The translations under genes were made by a program, and so were the position numbers. A stretch of 64,000 nucleotides of DNA from Haliea sp. (lineage in GTDB: Bacteria; Pseudomonadota; Gammaproteobacteria; Pseudomonadales; Halieaceae). Shown here in pieces: positions 51,574 through 60,908 of this stretch (position 1 is its first letter; each line of letters starts with the position of its first letter). A model generated the notes under the pieces. That model was not told where the DNA came from. It saw nothing but the letters and a program-made list of their open reading frames with translations, and ran no database searches. The stretch lies in NCBI GenBank assembly GCA_016704305.1, contig JADJAL010000017.1, forward strand, positions 1 through 64,000. The letters are read 5' to 3'.

Positions 51574-52260
51574 CTAATCCTGTCCTCGCGTGGCGGCCTT
51601 CAGTGTCTGCACGACGTGCATGCCGCCCCGGGGTTGGACGAACAATCCTTCCGCACTCGCCGTCATCACACCCTCGGCGTACAACTCACCCCGCATAATG
51701 GTTTTGCGGCCTTCGACCTTCACCAGCTTGCCCTCCAGCTTCAATGCGGTATTGAGCGGAGTGCGTTGGTGATAGTTCACGTGCAGGTAGCCGGTCATGC
51801 CCGGCTGGCCACCCAGCACCTGCGCCATGCCCAGGAATTGATCGAATATGGCGGCGACGAAGCCGCCGTGCACGCTGCCGGGGGGGCCTTCGTAGGCCCA
51901 GCCGCACTGGCAGGTGCCGAGCGCGATGTCGCCTTCAATCCAGTTGTTCACCGGCGGCGCCAGCGGATTGCTCCAGCCGGCCATCGGGTTGAGTTCATGG
52001 CTGACCTGTCCAAACGTGCCGTGCTCACCGCTGGCGGCCCAGTCAAAGCGACCGTAGATGCGCGGGGAGCCGCGAAACTCAGCGGCAGTCAGTTCAAGCT
52101 GTTCGGCGATCGCGTGCATCGTCGCGATGCTGGGTGAACTCGTGACCAGCGCTTCCGTCAGTTGCTTGATCGCATTGGCGACGCGACGCTTGGCTACCCA
52201 TTCGTCGTTGAACGGGGCGGTGATTTCTTCGGTGGCGAAGGGATTACTGTCGTTGAGCAT
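51574..52260 (-). CDS. PaaI-type hotdog-fold thioesterase
   Basis: This 228-residue protein has a C-terminal hotdog domain (about 105-225) with GPPGSVHGGFVAAIFDQFLG, the signature turn and helix of PaaI/acyl-CoA thioesterases, and YHQRTPLNTALKLEGKL. The N-terminal 100 residues are a helical extension. It likely hydrolyses an acyl-CoA thioester in the cytoplasm; the substrate is unknown. Confidence 0.85.
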   Translation of the reverse strand: MLNDSNPFATEEITAPFNDEWVAKRRVANAIKQLTEALVTSSPSIATMHAIAEQLELTAAEFRGSPRIYGRFDWAASGEHGTFGQVSHELNPMAGWSNPLAPPVNNWIEGDIALGTCQCGWAYEGPPGSVHGGFVAAIFDQFLGMAQVLGGQPGMTGYLHVNYHQRTPLNTALKLEGKLVKVEGRKTIMRGELYAEGVMTASAEGLFVQPRGGMHVVQTLKAATRGQD

Positions 52261-52341
52261 GCGGGACCTGGGTCGACTGGGAGTGGAAAACGGCCCCAGT
52301 GTAACCCAGCCCCGCGCGCGGTATCCAACCGCACTGCCTGA

Positions 52342-53418
52342 TTACTGGATATGTCGCAGCAAAAACGACGTCAGGCCTTCGCCTGAGGGATCGGTGAGCG
52401 GATACGCCGGTTCTTCGCTGTAGGCCACGCTTTCAAGGCCGACTTCATCCGCGCGCTGCTTGACCGCCAGCGCGTGCAGTCCGTGGTGCAGGAACATGTT
52501 GAGCAGGTCATCGAACCCTGTTCTACCATTGTGCACGTAGATGGGCGCGTCGCCGGAATCCATCATGGCGAGCATATCCACGTTGGCGCGATAGGCCTCG
52601 TTATCCGGTGTGTAAATCGCATCGATGCTGTCTACCCCAAGGAAAGTCAGGAGGTAATTCGTGGCGCCGACGGCCTGCGCGACCGTGGGGATATCGGTGC
52701 CGCCGAGAACGCCTTCCAGGCTTTCGGTGATTGGCAGCAGTACCGTTTCCCAGACGAGCAGGTCATAGGTGGCTTGCGTGGCGAGCGCGCCCACGGCCTT
52801 GACCCGCGTGGATTCGCGCAGTACCGGGTCCTCATTGTCCGGGTCGGCCATATCGCTGTGCGTGCCGAGCCAGAGGCTGGCGCCGGCACCGGCTGAGACG
52901 CCGTACAAAGCGACGTTTTCGCTATCGATATTCAGGCTGGAGTAGTGGTAGCGCATGAACTGCAGCGCGCGTGCTGTGTCTTCCAGTGAGGTGAGCACAC
53001 CGCCCTGCGCCACGATGGAGGAGACGCCCTGCGCAGCGGACGGCACTTTCAGCAGTGTGTAGTTGATGGTGGCGTAGGCGACGCAGTCCTGCAGGAACTC
53101 ACGAATAGCAGTGGCGTTGGAGGTGGCGCCGCTTTTGTCGCCGCCCGTAAAACCGCCGCCATGGATATAGATGACCAGCGGCGTGGGTGCATCGCAATCC
53201 GGCAGGTAGATGTCGAATACGTTGCGTTCGGCCTCGCCATAACGCACGTCCTCTGCGTACTGGGCAGTAATACCCGATAGATCGACAGGCGCTGCTGTGT
53301 AGCTGAGTTCGAGTGCGGGCCTGACTTCTAGCGTGGTGTTGTTATTGTCGTTGCCATTGCTACAGGCTGCCAGCACGCACAGGGCGATTGGGTACGTTAA
53401 TACTCCGGTGTATTTCAT
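52342..53418 (-). CDS. Lipoprotein alpha/beta-hydrolase (esterase/lipase, HSL-like)
   Basis: This 358-residue protein has a signal peptide ending at LAACS (Cys about residue 19) and an Asn-rich spacer (NGNDNNNTT). The catalytic domain has oxyanion HGGGF and nucleophile elbow GVSAGA, the carboxylesterase/hormone-sensitive-lipase pattern. The C-terminal HNGRTGFDDL...HHGLHALA region probably supplies the His. The ATG at 53418 gives the lipoprotein signal. It is surface- or periplasm-exposed. Confidence 0.85.
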   Translation of the reverse strand: MKYTGVLTYPIALCVLAACSNGNDNNNTTLEVRPALELSYTAAPVDLSGITAQYAEDVRYGEAERNVFDIYLPDCDAPTPLVIYIHGGGFTGGDKSGATSNATAIREFLQDCVAYATINYTLLKVPSAAQGVSSIVAQGGVLTSLEDTARALQFMRYHYSSLNIDSENVALYGVSAGAGASLWLGTHSDMADPDNEDPVLRESTRVKAVGALATQATYDLLVWETVLLPITESLEGVLGGTDIPTVAQAVGATNYLLTFLGVDSIDAIYTPDNEAYRANVDMLAMMDSGDAPIYVHNGRTGFDDLLNMFLHHGLHALAVKQRADEVGLESVAYSEEPAYPLTDPSGEGLTSFLLRHIQ

Positions 53419-53694
53419 AACGGCGGATTGAACCTCCGGGGGTTGTAGATGCAGGCAATATAGTGGAAATGCCGGCATCAGGCGACCAGTGCGCGTAGTA
53501 ATCTGTCCTCTTCTGTCAGCCAGGCGCGACATTCACTGCGGCCGGCGTTGATCGCACGCGTTCCCTGGATCCATCCGCACTGTGTTTCAAGTATGTCCCC
53601 GGGCATGCCATCGGGTATTGCTTACGCTATGCAGTGACGATACCCTCTGGTCAGCAGCAGGCAATTCACCGGATTCCAGGAAGCAGCCACGCGT

Positions 53695-54255
53695 ATGATC
53701 GTTAATGTAATCAAGCAAGTTATGCTCTTTTCACTGTGTCTCCTGCTCCCCCTTGTGACTCACGCACAGGCAGAACCAACTTCGGCTATCCCTGCATCAG
53801 GCATCAAGGCCGTGACGATGGACGGGCGCCAGGTGCTGCTGAAGGAAGACAATACCTGGGAGTTCGTCGCGTTGGCGCAGGGTGATCCATCCGTGAGCGC
53901 AGTGCTGTCAGTCACGCGTATTTGGGACATGGAGGAAGCCTGTAAATTGCAGTTCCGTCTGCAGAATAACCTCGGCTACAGAATCAGCAACCTGGTGCCG
54001 CGCATGTCCGTGCAGAATCAGGCGGGCGTTGTCTACGACAGCAAGTCGATATCCTTCGCCTCACTCAAGCCGACCACCGATAAGTACACCGAAGTCCAGT
54101 TTGCGGGCATCGGCTGCAAGGACATATCTCATGTGAAGGTCTACGACGCCGCCCGTTGCAACATGGGCGATATAGACCAGTGGAATGAAGAAGAAGGCGA
54201 ATGCCTCAGTCACCTGTACGTTGAACCCAGCCAGCTGATCAATATTTCCAAGTAG
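53695..54255 (+). CDS. Exported protein of unknown function (DUF3157-like)
   Basis: This 186-residue protein has a signal peptide cleaved near THAQA (about residue 26). It then has KAVTMDGRQVLLKEDNTWEF, the motif seen at the start of DUF3157-type periplasmic proteins, and a beta-rich domain with four cysteines (CKLQF, GCKD, ARCN, GECL) that may form disulfides. The function is unknown. Confidence 0.7.
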   Translation: MIVNVIKQVMLFSLCLLLPLVTHAQAEPTSAIPASGIKAVTMDGRQVLLKEDNTWEFVALAQGDPSVSAVLSVTRIWDMEEACKLQFRLQNNLGYRISNLVPRMSVQNQAGVVYDSKSISFASLKPTTDKYTEVQFAGIGCKDISHVKVYDAARCNMGDIDQWNEEEGECLSHLYVEPSQLINISK

Positions 54256-54293
54256 TCCTTTCAAGACGGATACCTGCCGGAGCACACACCTTT

Positions 54294-55162
54294 ATGAAGT
54301 TCGTATTGTCCACCTCATTCAGCAGCGTGGCGCACCTCACGCGTTTGGCGCCGGTAGCGGATACCCACGGCTGGCACGCCATGTCGTTCTCGGACCACGT
54401 GGCGAATCCACAGGAGATCAGCACGCCCTATCCCTACACTGCCGATGGCAGTCGCCGCTGGCCGCCGTTTACCGACTGGCCCGACCCCTGGGTCATGATC
54501 GGCGCGCTGGCCACGATCACCGAGAAATTGCGCTTTACCAACAACATTTTGTGCTGCCGCTGCGCAACCCCTTCCTGGTGGCCAAGGCGATCAGTACCGC
54601 CGCCGTGGTGTCGAACAACCGGGTGACGCCGGCGATAGGCGTGGGTTGGTCAGGCGATGAGTTCGCGCTGATGGGGGCTGATTTCAAAACCCGCGGCAAG
54701 CGCACAGACGAAATGCTGGAGATCCTGCGCCTGTTGTGGACCGGTAAACTGGTGGAGTATCGGGGCGAGCACTACCAGTTTGACGCGCTGGAAATGAACC
54801 CCGCGCCGACCGAATACATACCAATCTGGATCGGCGGCATTTCAGAAGCGGCCATGCGCCGCGCCGCCCGACTCGGCGACGGCTGGGTCACCGACCTGCA
54901 GACCAGCGATGAAATCATCGCGTGTATCAACCGCATCAAGACGTGGCGCAAGGAATATGGCCGCGACCACCTGCCTTTCGAAGTGATGGCCACGCCGTCG
55001 GATGCCTGGAATTACGAGGGTTACAAGCGGTTGGAAGATGCCGGTGTGACGCATATCCTGACCATGCCCTGGCCGTTCTATCACGGCGACACGGATGAGC
55101 TGGACAAGAAGATCGACAGCGTCAAACGCTACGCGGACGATATTATCAGCCAGTTTTCCTGA
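54294..55162 (+). pseudogene. Luciferase-like (LLM, TIGR03619-type) oxidoreductase with apparent frameshift
   Basis: TIM-barrel flavin/F420-type monooxygenase. The first frame begins MKFVLSTSFSSVAHLTRLAP and runs to KLRFTNNI. The second continues VLPLRNPFLVAKAISTAAVV, GVGWSGDEFALMG, and IPIWIGGISEAAMRRAARLG to the normal end. The join needs one base restored in the TTTT run at 54547-54550, with no residues missing. Joined length is about 289 residues. A sequencing indel is likely. The substrate is unknown. Confidence 0.86.
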
Positions 55163-55217
55163 GCCACGAAGAAGAGCCTGCCATCGTTGGTCCGGGTAGG
55201 TTGTGCGAGGGGGCGGA

Positions 55218-55925
55218 CTACGCCGCCACCGCGTCGTTGACCTTCCAGGATGCAAGCAGCGGCCTGGTATCCCTGTCCCAGGGATGGAAGCCCTCGCGGT
55301 AGTACTCTTTGTAGGCCGGCCACACCCTTCGCAATATCCCGCCTTTGAAGAACAGGAATTTCCAGCCCTCGCGCCACACCCGCAGGTTCCACAGGTTTTT
55401 GTCCTTTCTTAGCATGTGCAAGAGGCACAAGCCGATATCCAGTGCGAGGAAAAACGTCGCCTGGCGCATCGCTTGCCGGCGCAGCTTTTCCGTCCCGCCA
55501 ACCGCGCGGTACACGTCAAAGGCGACGGCCTTGTGTTCCATTTCCTCGGCCGCGTGCCACTGCCACAGCGCTCGCATTGCGCTGTCGGCCTGGCCCAGCA
55601 TGGGATCGTCGTCGCTGAGGGCCGATTCGGCCATGATCGCCGTGATGTGCTCCATGGATGCCGTAAGCGCCAGGCGCTGCAGCGGCGACAGGAACGTGTA
55701 TGAGCGCTGGATGTTTCTCTCCAGGCGGCCTTCCATCTGCTGCAGGTCGTAACCGCGCAGTCGACACAGCGCCTCGTTATAGCGCTGGTGTTCGCGGCGG
55801 TGAAAACCCTCCTGTCCGCAGAAGCCGCGAATGTCTTCCGTCAGTTTCGGGTCTTGGATCTGGCCGGCGAAGTGGCGCACGCTGTCGATAAAGAATTTCT
55901 CGCCCAGCGGAAAGGTGATCGACAT
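55218..55925 (-). CDS. Predicted metal-dependent hydrolase (PF10118-like)
   Basis: This 235-residue protein begins with MSITFPLGEKFFIDSVRHF and has conserved acidic/His residues in FCGQEGFHRREHQRYN, SMEHITAIMAE and WHAAEEMEHKAVAFDVY. Together these resemble a di-iron ferritin-like helical bundle annotated as metal-dependent hydrolase. Relatives start several residues earlier, and the same frame reads PAWFNA just upstream without a standard start codon, so the true N-terminus is uncertain. The function is unknown. Confidence 0.8.
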   Translation of the reverse strand: MSITFPLGEKFFIDSVRHFAGQIQDPKLTEDIRGFCGQEGFHRREHQRYNEALCRLRGYDLQQMEGRLERNIQRSYTFLSPLQRLALTASMEHITAIMAESALSDDDPMLGQADSAMRALWQWHAAEEMEHKAVAFDVYRAVGGTEKLRRQAMRQATFFLALDIGLCLLHMLRKDKNLWNLRVWREGWKFLFFKGGILRRVWPAYKEYYREGFHPWDRDTRPLLASWKVNDAVAA

Positions 55926-56022
55926 CGCGTTGAACCAGGCGGGCTGGCTAAGCAGTTAAATATGGACAATTTTGGGTGATTCAGACAAGTATTCGACGGA
56001 TGCCTGCTTAGTCTCCACGACC

Positions 56023-56134
56023 GGCGCTAAATCAATTGGCACTCGCCGGGACACGCCGTGAACCCATCCATGGGGGCTTGCGTGCGACATCCATGTCGCA
56101 CACAGTCCCGACGAGTGCCAATTGATTTAGCGCC
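56023..56134. repeat. Family II hairpin, copy C
   Basis: Arms 56023-56052 (GGCGCTAAATCAATTGG..., ending CGGGAC) and 56105-56134 are 30 bases with one mismatch. The 52-base middle begins ACGCCGTGAACCCATCCATG and ends GTCGCACACA. It lies in the gene-free gap 55926-56359. Shares border and inner pattern with copies at 24.96 and 56.19 kb. Confidence 0.88.
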
Positions 56135-56189
56135 TGAGTGCAACCTTCAGATTTGTACAAACGGTTCTAGAGTGGTCGCATTGGATTGA

Positions 56190-56313
56190 GGCGCTGGACC
56201 GAAGGGCACCTGTCGGGACTGTGCGAGGCATGGACGCCGAGCCCCATGAGGGCCCCCTGTTTATGGGCATGGGTTCACGGCGTGTCCCGGCAAGCGCCCT
56301 TCGGTTTAGCGCC
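56190..56313. repeat. Family II hairpin, copy D (inverted relative to C)
   Basis: Arms 56190-56219 and 56284-56313 are 30 bases with five mismatches. The right arm read in reverse begins GGCGCTAAACCGAAGG and ends GCCGGGAC, echoing copy C at its ends. The middle ends CCATGGGTTCACGGCGT-like sequence, the reverse of copy C's start. It lies 55 bases from C, head-to-head. Confidence 0.8.
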
Positions 56314-56359
56314 GGTCGTGGGCAACACAACCAAGCGCTCTCCAGAAAGCTACCTGGTC

Positions 56360-57160
56360 TCAGCCCATCCCACCCCACGCCCTTGGCATCTGCATGTTCA
56401 ACCGCTCCAGCCCGCCATTCACCCCGAGTATCTCCCCGGTCACATAGCTGGCCGCCGGTGAGCACAGGTACAGAGCGCCGAGCGCGATGTCCTCGACTTC
56501 ACCGAGGCGACCCATCGGCGTCAGGTCTACCATCACCTGCTCGATTTCCGGCGTGAGAACGGTGTTGAGCGCATCGGTCTTGGTGGAGCCGACGGCGATC
56601 GCGTTCACCCTTACCTTCGGCGCGAACTCCTGCGCCAGTTCCTGTGTCAGCAGCGAGAGCGCGCCCTTGGCCGTGCCGTAGGCGGCGAAGCAGGGGGTGG
56701 GTTTGTGCCCGGCAATGGACGAGATATTGAGGATGTTGCCTGTGCCTGCGGACGCGACCATCAGCGGCGCGCAGATGCGCGACATCTCATACGCCGTGCT
56801 GACATTGAAGCGAAAGGCGCCCTCGAATTCGCGCACGGTGGTCTTCGATACTGGCTTGGGCGGGAAGCCCCCGGCATTGTTTACCAGGATATCGATACGT
56901 CCAAATTCTTCCATCGCGCGGTCCGCGAGGTTCTGTAATTGGGCGAAGTCCAGCACGTCGGTCGGCACCACCAGTGCCCGCCGCCCCATCGCCCGGATGT
57001 CGCCGGCCACGCGCTCCAGGTCGGCAACAGTGCGCGCGCCGATCACGACATCGGCGCCGGCTTCTGCAAATCCCCTGGCAATCGCCGCGCCTATGCCTTT
57101 GCCGGCGCCGGTGACGACGGCTATTTTGCCGTCCAGTCTGAATTGGTCAAAAATAGACAC
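56360..57160 (-). CDS. Short-chain dehydrogenase/reductase (SDR)
   Basis: This 266-residue classical SDR has the cofactor loop VVTGAGKGIGAAIA (TGxxxGIG), NNAGG, catalytic Ser in ILNISSIAGH, and YGTAKGA (YxxxK). R/G rather than an acidic residue at the end of strand 2 (IGARTV) suggests NADPH preference. The C-terminal VTGEILGVNGGLERL is typical. The substrate is unknown; the ATG at 57160 has a GGAG ribosome site. Confidence 0.9.
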   Translation of the reverse strand: MSIFDQFRLDGKIAVVTGAGKGIGAAIARGFAEAGADVVIGARTVADLERVAGDIRAMGRRALVVPTDVLDFAQLQNLADRAMEEFGRIDILVNNAGGFPPKPVSKTTVREFEGAFRFNVSTAYEMSRICAPLMVASAGTGNILNISSIAGHKPTPCFAAYGTAKGALSLLTQELAQEFAPKVRVNAIAVGSTKTDALNTVLTPEIEQVMVDLTPMGRLGEVEDIALGALYLCSPAASYVTGEILGVNGGLERLNMQMPRAWGGMG

Positions 57161-57267
57161 GTTTTTCTCCTTAAAGGGTGGCTGGGGTGAAGCACCCGCT
57201 ATCGGGTGCGGGTCGGGATGCTCGGTGTGCTACTGCCCGTCGCGGCGGAATATCCGCGTGCACCCGC

Positions 57268-59196
57268 TTACTGCAGGTTGCGATTGATGAATTCCACCAG
57301 CGGGCCGATCACATTGTTGGTGTCGTCGTCATCCGCCGTAACAATGTCGACATGGCTATAGCCTTCCGAGATATACACCTCAAAGCCGCCGCTGATATCG
57401 CCAAAGGTGGGGAAGGCCTCGCTCGGGTTGATTCTGTCCAGCACGCGCGGTGTCATGCCGTCGCAACTGGGCGCCGCGCAGGGTGCGATGGCATCGGCGA
57501 AACCGAGCCAGGACGCCGGGACAGGGGCCAGCCCGTTGCTGCCGCCGAATGCGATGACCGGGATGTCGATCGCCGTGGCCTGGGTGCGATTGTCGATATC
57601 GCTGCGGCCGCGTCCCAGTGGCGGCGGCGCGGAAAGCGGCGTTGTATCAAGACTGAGCCCGGTGGTAACACCCAGTCCGGACGAGGGGTAATACCAGTCC
57701 AGGAAGTTGGTCTGGCCTTTGAAAAAAATCGGGATCATCCTGCCTTCGAGGTCGGAAGGCTCGACCTCTTGCCCCCACACACCGAACCGGCCGCTCCCTG
57801 ATGGCGACGTCGGTGCGGGGCCATTGTCGACCAGTGCCTCCGGGGGCATTGTTTCACCCTTGCTCAGCCAGGTCGCAATGCCATCGACCACCGGGCCATC
57901 AAAGCCCACCGATGTGGCGAGAAAACTGGCTGCAGCCGCAGCGGGGCCGTCGTCGTCCAGAAATTTTCCCATCAGGGTGATGGAGGAGGCGGGGGTAGTA
58001 CCGAGAAGCGCAGTCAAAATATTCAGTTCAGGCACTTTGGCGATGGCATTATTGCCCGCGATGCCATTGTGGTCGTACTGCAGCAGTGAGAGTGTCGAAT
58101 CGTTGTTCTGGGACGCATCCAGTGCAGAGACCTCGGCAGATGCGAAGAGCTGCGTGGTCAGAAGCGGAGGAGACTCCGAAAACGCACGCACCGGTGTCAC
58201 ACAGGATGTATTGTCGAAAGCAGCGCAATCGGCAGCAGCGGTTTCGCTCGTACAGGCCGTTGTGCCATCGATACAGCGGGGCATCTGGTCGCGCACCGCG
58301 CCATACAGGCCGCCGTCAAACCGCGCTTCGATCAAATCCAGTGTCGCCTCGTCCGGCGGCTCCGTGGACAGGCTTGCGCCACCGCCTTCGACCAGTATCA
58401 GCCCGCGCAGCTTTTTGTAACCCGGGTCCGGGGCGCCACCGCTTAAGTTGAAGTCTGTGGCGGCATAGCGCGCGGTAAAGCCGGTACCGGCAGAGTGGCC
58501 GCCGAGGAAGACATTGCCGCTGCGCGCGGCACTGCGGGCTGCCTCAACTACCGCGTCGATATCCTGTGAATGCACCAGCGGGGTCCATTGCGCCATGAAC
58601 GCCGTGTCCTGGTTGCTGTTGTAGAAAATGACCCGGCGATCCGGGCCATCTGCCAGTGCCGGGCTCAGTTCCAGCCCCAGCGCGTCGCCGAACAGGAAGT
58701 CCAGCCCCACGAGCGGATCATTCAGGTCCTCGGCGAGATCCAGTCCCACCCTATCCTCCAGGTGATTGGAGCGACGATCGACCGCCCACACCTCCACTAC
58801 CAGGTTTGCATCGGCAGCGGCACGGCGCAGCAAATTTTCGGCCAGCAGGTAGAAGGTGGCGGCGCCGCCTTCAAACCCCGGAATCAGCACTACAATCGCG
58901 TCCGGTTGCGCGCCATCCTGGTCCGACAGGAAATAGCGGGTATAGATCGCCTGGTTGAAGTCAACGTCCGCGGAGCCAAACTGGCGCAGCAGCTTCTCAT
59001 TGTCGACCACAACGCCGGGCGTTCCCGGCGTGTATGCCGGCCTGGCGGCACTCGGAACTTTGACGGTGGCCTGTGAGAAGGTACTGACGGGAGGTTCGGG
59101 TGGGGTAAGGTCAATAGTACTGTTGTTGCTGTCGGAGCAGGCAAACAGGCAAGCTGTCGTGAGTAAAGTGCAGGAAAGGCGGGAGAAAGAGCGCAT
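57268..59196 (-). CDS. Large lipoprotein alpha/beta-hydrolase
   Basis: This 642-residue lipoprotein has signal peptide and lipobox CLFACS (Cys about residue 20) and an Asn/Ser-rich spacer (SDSNNSTID). The alpha/beta-hydrolase-like domain has IVVLIPGFEGG and the nucleophile elbow GGHSAGTGF (Ser near 246). HVD in the C-terminal EGYSHVDIVTADDDD may be the catalytic His. The family is long and uncharacterised; it probably cleaves an ester outside the cytoplasm. It precedes (on the same strand) the SDR gene. Confidence 0.82.
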   Translation of the reverse strand: MRSFSRLSCTLLTTACLFACSDSNNSTIDLTPPEPPVSTFSQATVKVPSAARPAYTPGTPGVVVDNEKLLRQFGSADVDFNQAIYTRYFLSDQDGAQPDAIVVLIPGFEGGAATFYLLAENLLRRAAADANLVVEVWAVDRRSNHLEDRVGLDLAEDLNDPLVGLDFLFGDALGLELSPALADGPDRRVIFYNSNQDTAFMAQWTPLVHSQDIDAVVEAARSAARSGNVFLGGHSAGTGFTARYAATDFNLSGGAPDPGYKKLRGLILVEGGGASLSTEPPDEATLDLIEARFDGGLYGAVRDQMPRCIDGTTACTSETAAADCAAFDNTSCVTPVRAFSESPPLLTTQLFASAEVSALDASQNNDSTLSLLQYDHNGIAGNNAIAKVPELNILTALLGTTPASSITLMGKFLDDDGPAAAAASFLATSVGFDGPVVDGIATWLSKGETMPPEALVDNGPAPTSPSGSGRFGVWGQEVEPSDLEGRMIPIFFKGQTNFLDWYYPSSGLGVTTGLSLDTTPLSAPPPLGRGRSDIDNRTQATAIDIPVIAFGGSNGLAPVPASWLGFADAIAPCAAPSCDGMTPRVLDRINPSEAFPTFGDISGGFEVYISEGYSHVDIVTADDDDTNNVIGPLVEFINRNLQ

Positions 59197-59371
59197 GGCG
59201 GGCCTACTGTTTTTAATTTAGGCGCTATTTTTACACCATTGGCGACCTGAGCGCCACGCGCGACCAGCGCACCCACTGAACCTTCTGGCATCTGGTACAC
59301 CTGTGCTAACCTCGCGCCATGCGGGCGATCACAGCCAGCCCATTCTTCAGCGTTAACAAGGACATAATAAA

Positions 59372-60190
59372 ATGGGGATTGTCATCAAATGCCTTGCAGC
59401 CAGTTTTTTGCTGCTGTCTTTTCACGCCGTGGCTGGCCCGCAACTGTATGTCTTCGACTGCGGCACGGCCCGCCTCGAAAACCTGGACATGTTCAATATC
59501 AAACCCGAGGAATCGGATGTCCGGGAGTTGTTTATTCCCTGTTACCTGATCCGGCATGACAACGGCATTCTGCTCTGGGATGGCGGCCTGCCCAAAGAGG
59601 TTGTAGGCACCAAGCCCGATGAGAATGCGCCGGGACCGACCATGCGCTACGACCGCTGGATTATCGACCAGTTGGCGGATATGGACCTTGCCCCGGCCGA
59701 TATTACGTTCGCGGCCTATTCCCACCTGCACTTCGATCACGCGGGCGCGGCGAATGATCTGGTAGCCAACACAGTACTCATGCAGCAGGCGGAATGGGAC
59801 AAAGCCTTTGATGAGGGACATGAATTTGTTGATCCCAGACTGTTTGCAGGGTTAAAGACGGCCAAACTCCAACTCATTGAGGGCGACTTCGATGTGTTCG
59901 GCGACGGCAGCGTGCGGTTGATCTACACCCCCGGCCATACCCCCGGCCACCAGAGTCTGCTGGTAATGCTGGAAAACACCGGCCCTGTCGTGTTGTCCGG
60001 CGATTTGTACCATACGCGTGCCAATCGCACCCTGCGCCGCGTGCCCACGTTCAACTACAACGCCGAACAGACGCTGGTGTCCATGGACAAGATCGACAAG
60101 TTGCTCGCCGATACGGGCGCGACGCTGTGGATAGGACATGACAAGGAACTGGCGGATACCCTGAAAAAGGCGCCTGCCTATTACGACTGA
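59372..60190 (+). CDS. Exported metallo-beta-lactamase-fold protein (N-acyl homoserine lactonase-like)
   Basis: This 272-residue protein has a signal peptide (cleavage near VAGPQ, about residue 22) and an MBL domain. The dinuclear zinc ligands are H118-x-H120-x-D122-H123 (SHLHFDHAG), His in TPGHTPGHQS, Asp in LSGDLYH and His in IGHDKE. The LWDGGLP and spacing resemble AiiA/AttM-type lactonases. Whether it quenches acyl-homoserine lactones is not shown; no luxI is nearby. Confidence 0.85.
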   Translation: MGIVIKCLAASFLLLSFHAVAGPQLYVFDCGTARLENLDMFNIKPEESDVRELFIPCYLIRHDNGILLWDGGLPKEVVGTKPDENAPGPTMRYDRWIIDQLADMDLAPADITFAAYSHLHFDHAGAANDLVANTVLMQQAEWDKAFDEGHEFVDPRLFAGLKTAKLQLIEGDFDVFGDGSVRLIYTPGHTPGHQSLLVMLENTGPVVLSGDLYHTRANRTLRRVPTFNYNAEQTLVSMDKIDKLLADTGATLWIGHDKELADTLKKAPAYYD

Positions 60191-60205
60191 TCGCGCAACA
60201 CCGCG

Positions 60206-60862
60206 GTGAACATCGTCTTCGACCTCGACGGCACGCTGATCGACAGCGCGCCAGACATCCAGTCCGTGGCCGCAACCATCCTCGGCGGACTCGGCATGGC
60301 AGCGCTGACCCTGGAGGAAACCCGGCATTTCATCGGCGAGGGCGCGGCCGTGTTTGTCAGGCGCATGATGGCAGCGCGCGGTATCGAAGACACGCCGCAA
60401 CGCCACGCAGCGCTGCTGGAAAAATTCCTCGCGGAGTACGAGTTCGCCGTCGACAAGGCCGTCTTCTATCCGGGCGTGCTGGATGCGCTGGCGGCGCTGA
60501 AAGCCGCGGGCTACCGACTGGGACTGTGCACCAACAAACCGGAAGTGCCGGCCCGCGCGGTGCTGCGCCATATGGGATTGACGTCGACCTTCGACGCTGT
60601 GACCGCTGGCGGCATGCTCGACAGCCGCAAGCCGGACCCCGCCATGTTGTTGCACACGATTGCGCACCTGGGCGGCGGCCCGACGCTCTATGTCGGTGAC
60701 AGCGAAATCGATGCCGAAACTGCCAGGCGCGCGGTCGTGCCGTTTGCGCTGTACACACAGGGCTATCGCAAATCGCCGGTGAGTGAATTGCCGCACGACT
60801 GGCGCTTCGACAACTTCGCGGCGTTGGAAGGTATCGTTGCCGCGTTTGCGCGGACGCCGTGA
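60206..60862 (+). CDS. HAD hydrolase, phosphoglycolate phosphatase-like
   Basis: This 218-residue HAD-superfamily phosphatase has motif I VFDLDGTLIDSAPD, motif II LCTNKP, motif III lysine in SRKPDP, and motif IV YVGDSEIDAETARRA. The YVGDSE form and cap domain match Gph. A GTG start at 60206 follows the MBL gene by 15 bases, so they may be co-transcribed. Confidence 0.88.
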   Translation: MNIVFDLDGTLIDSAPDIQSVAATILGGLGMAALTLEETRHFIGEGAAVFVRRMMAARGIEDTPQRHAALLEKFLAEYEFAVDKAVFYPGVLDALAALKAAGYRLGLCTNKPEVPARAVLRHMGLTSTFDAVTAGGMLDSRKPDPAMLLHTIAHLGGGPTLYVGDSEIDAETARRAVVPFALYTQGYRKSPVSELPHDWRFDNFAALEGIVAAFARTP

Positions 60863-60908
60863 CGGCCTCTGCCATGCGTGACATTCCACTCGTTGAGCCG
60901 AGACAAAC

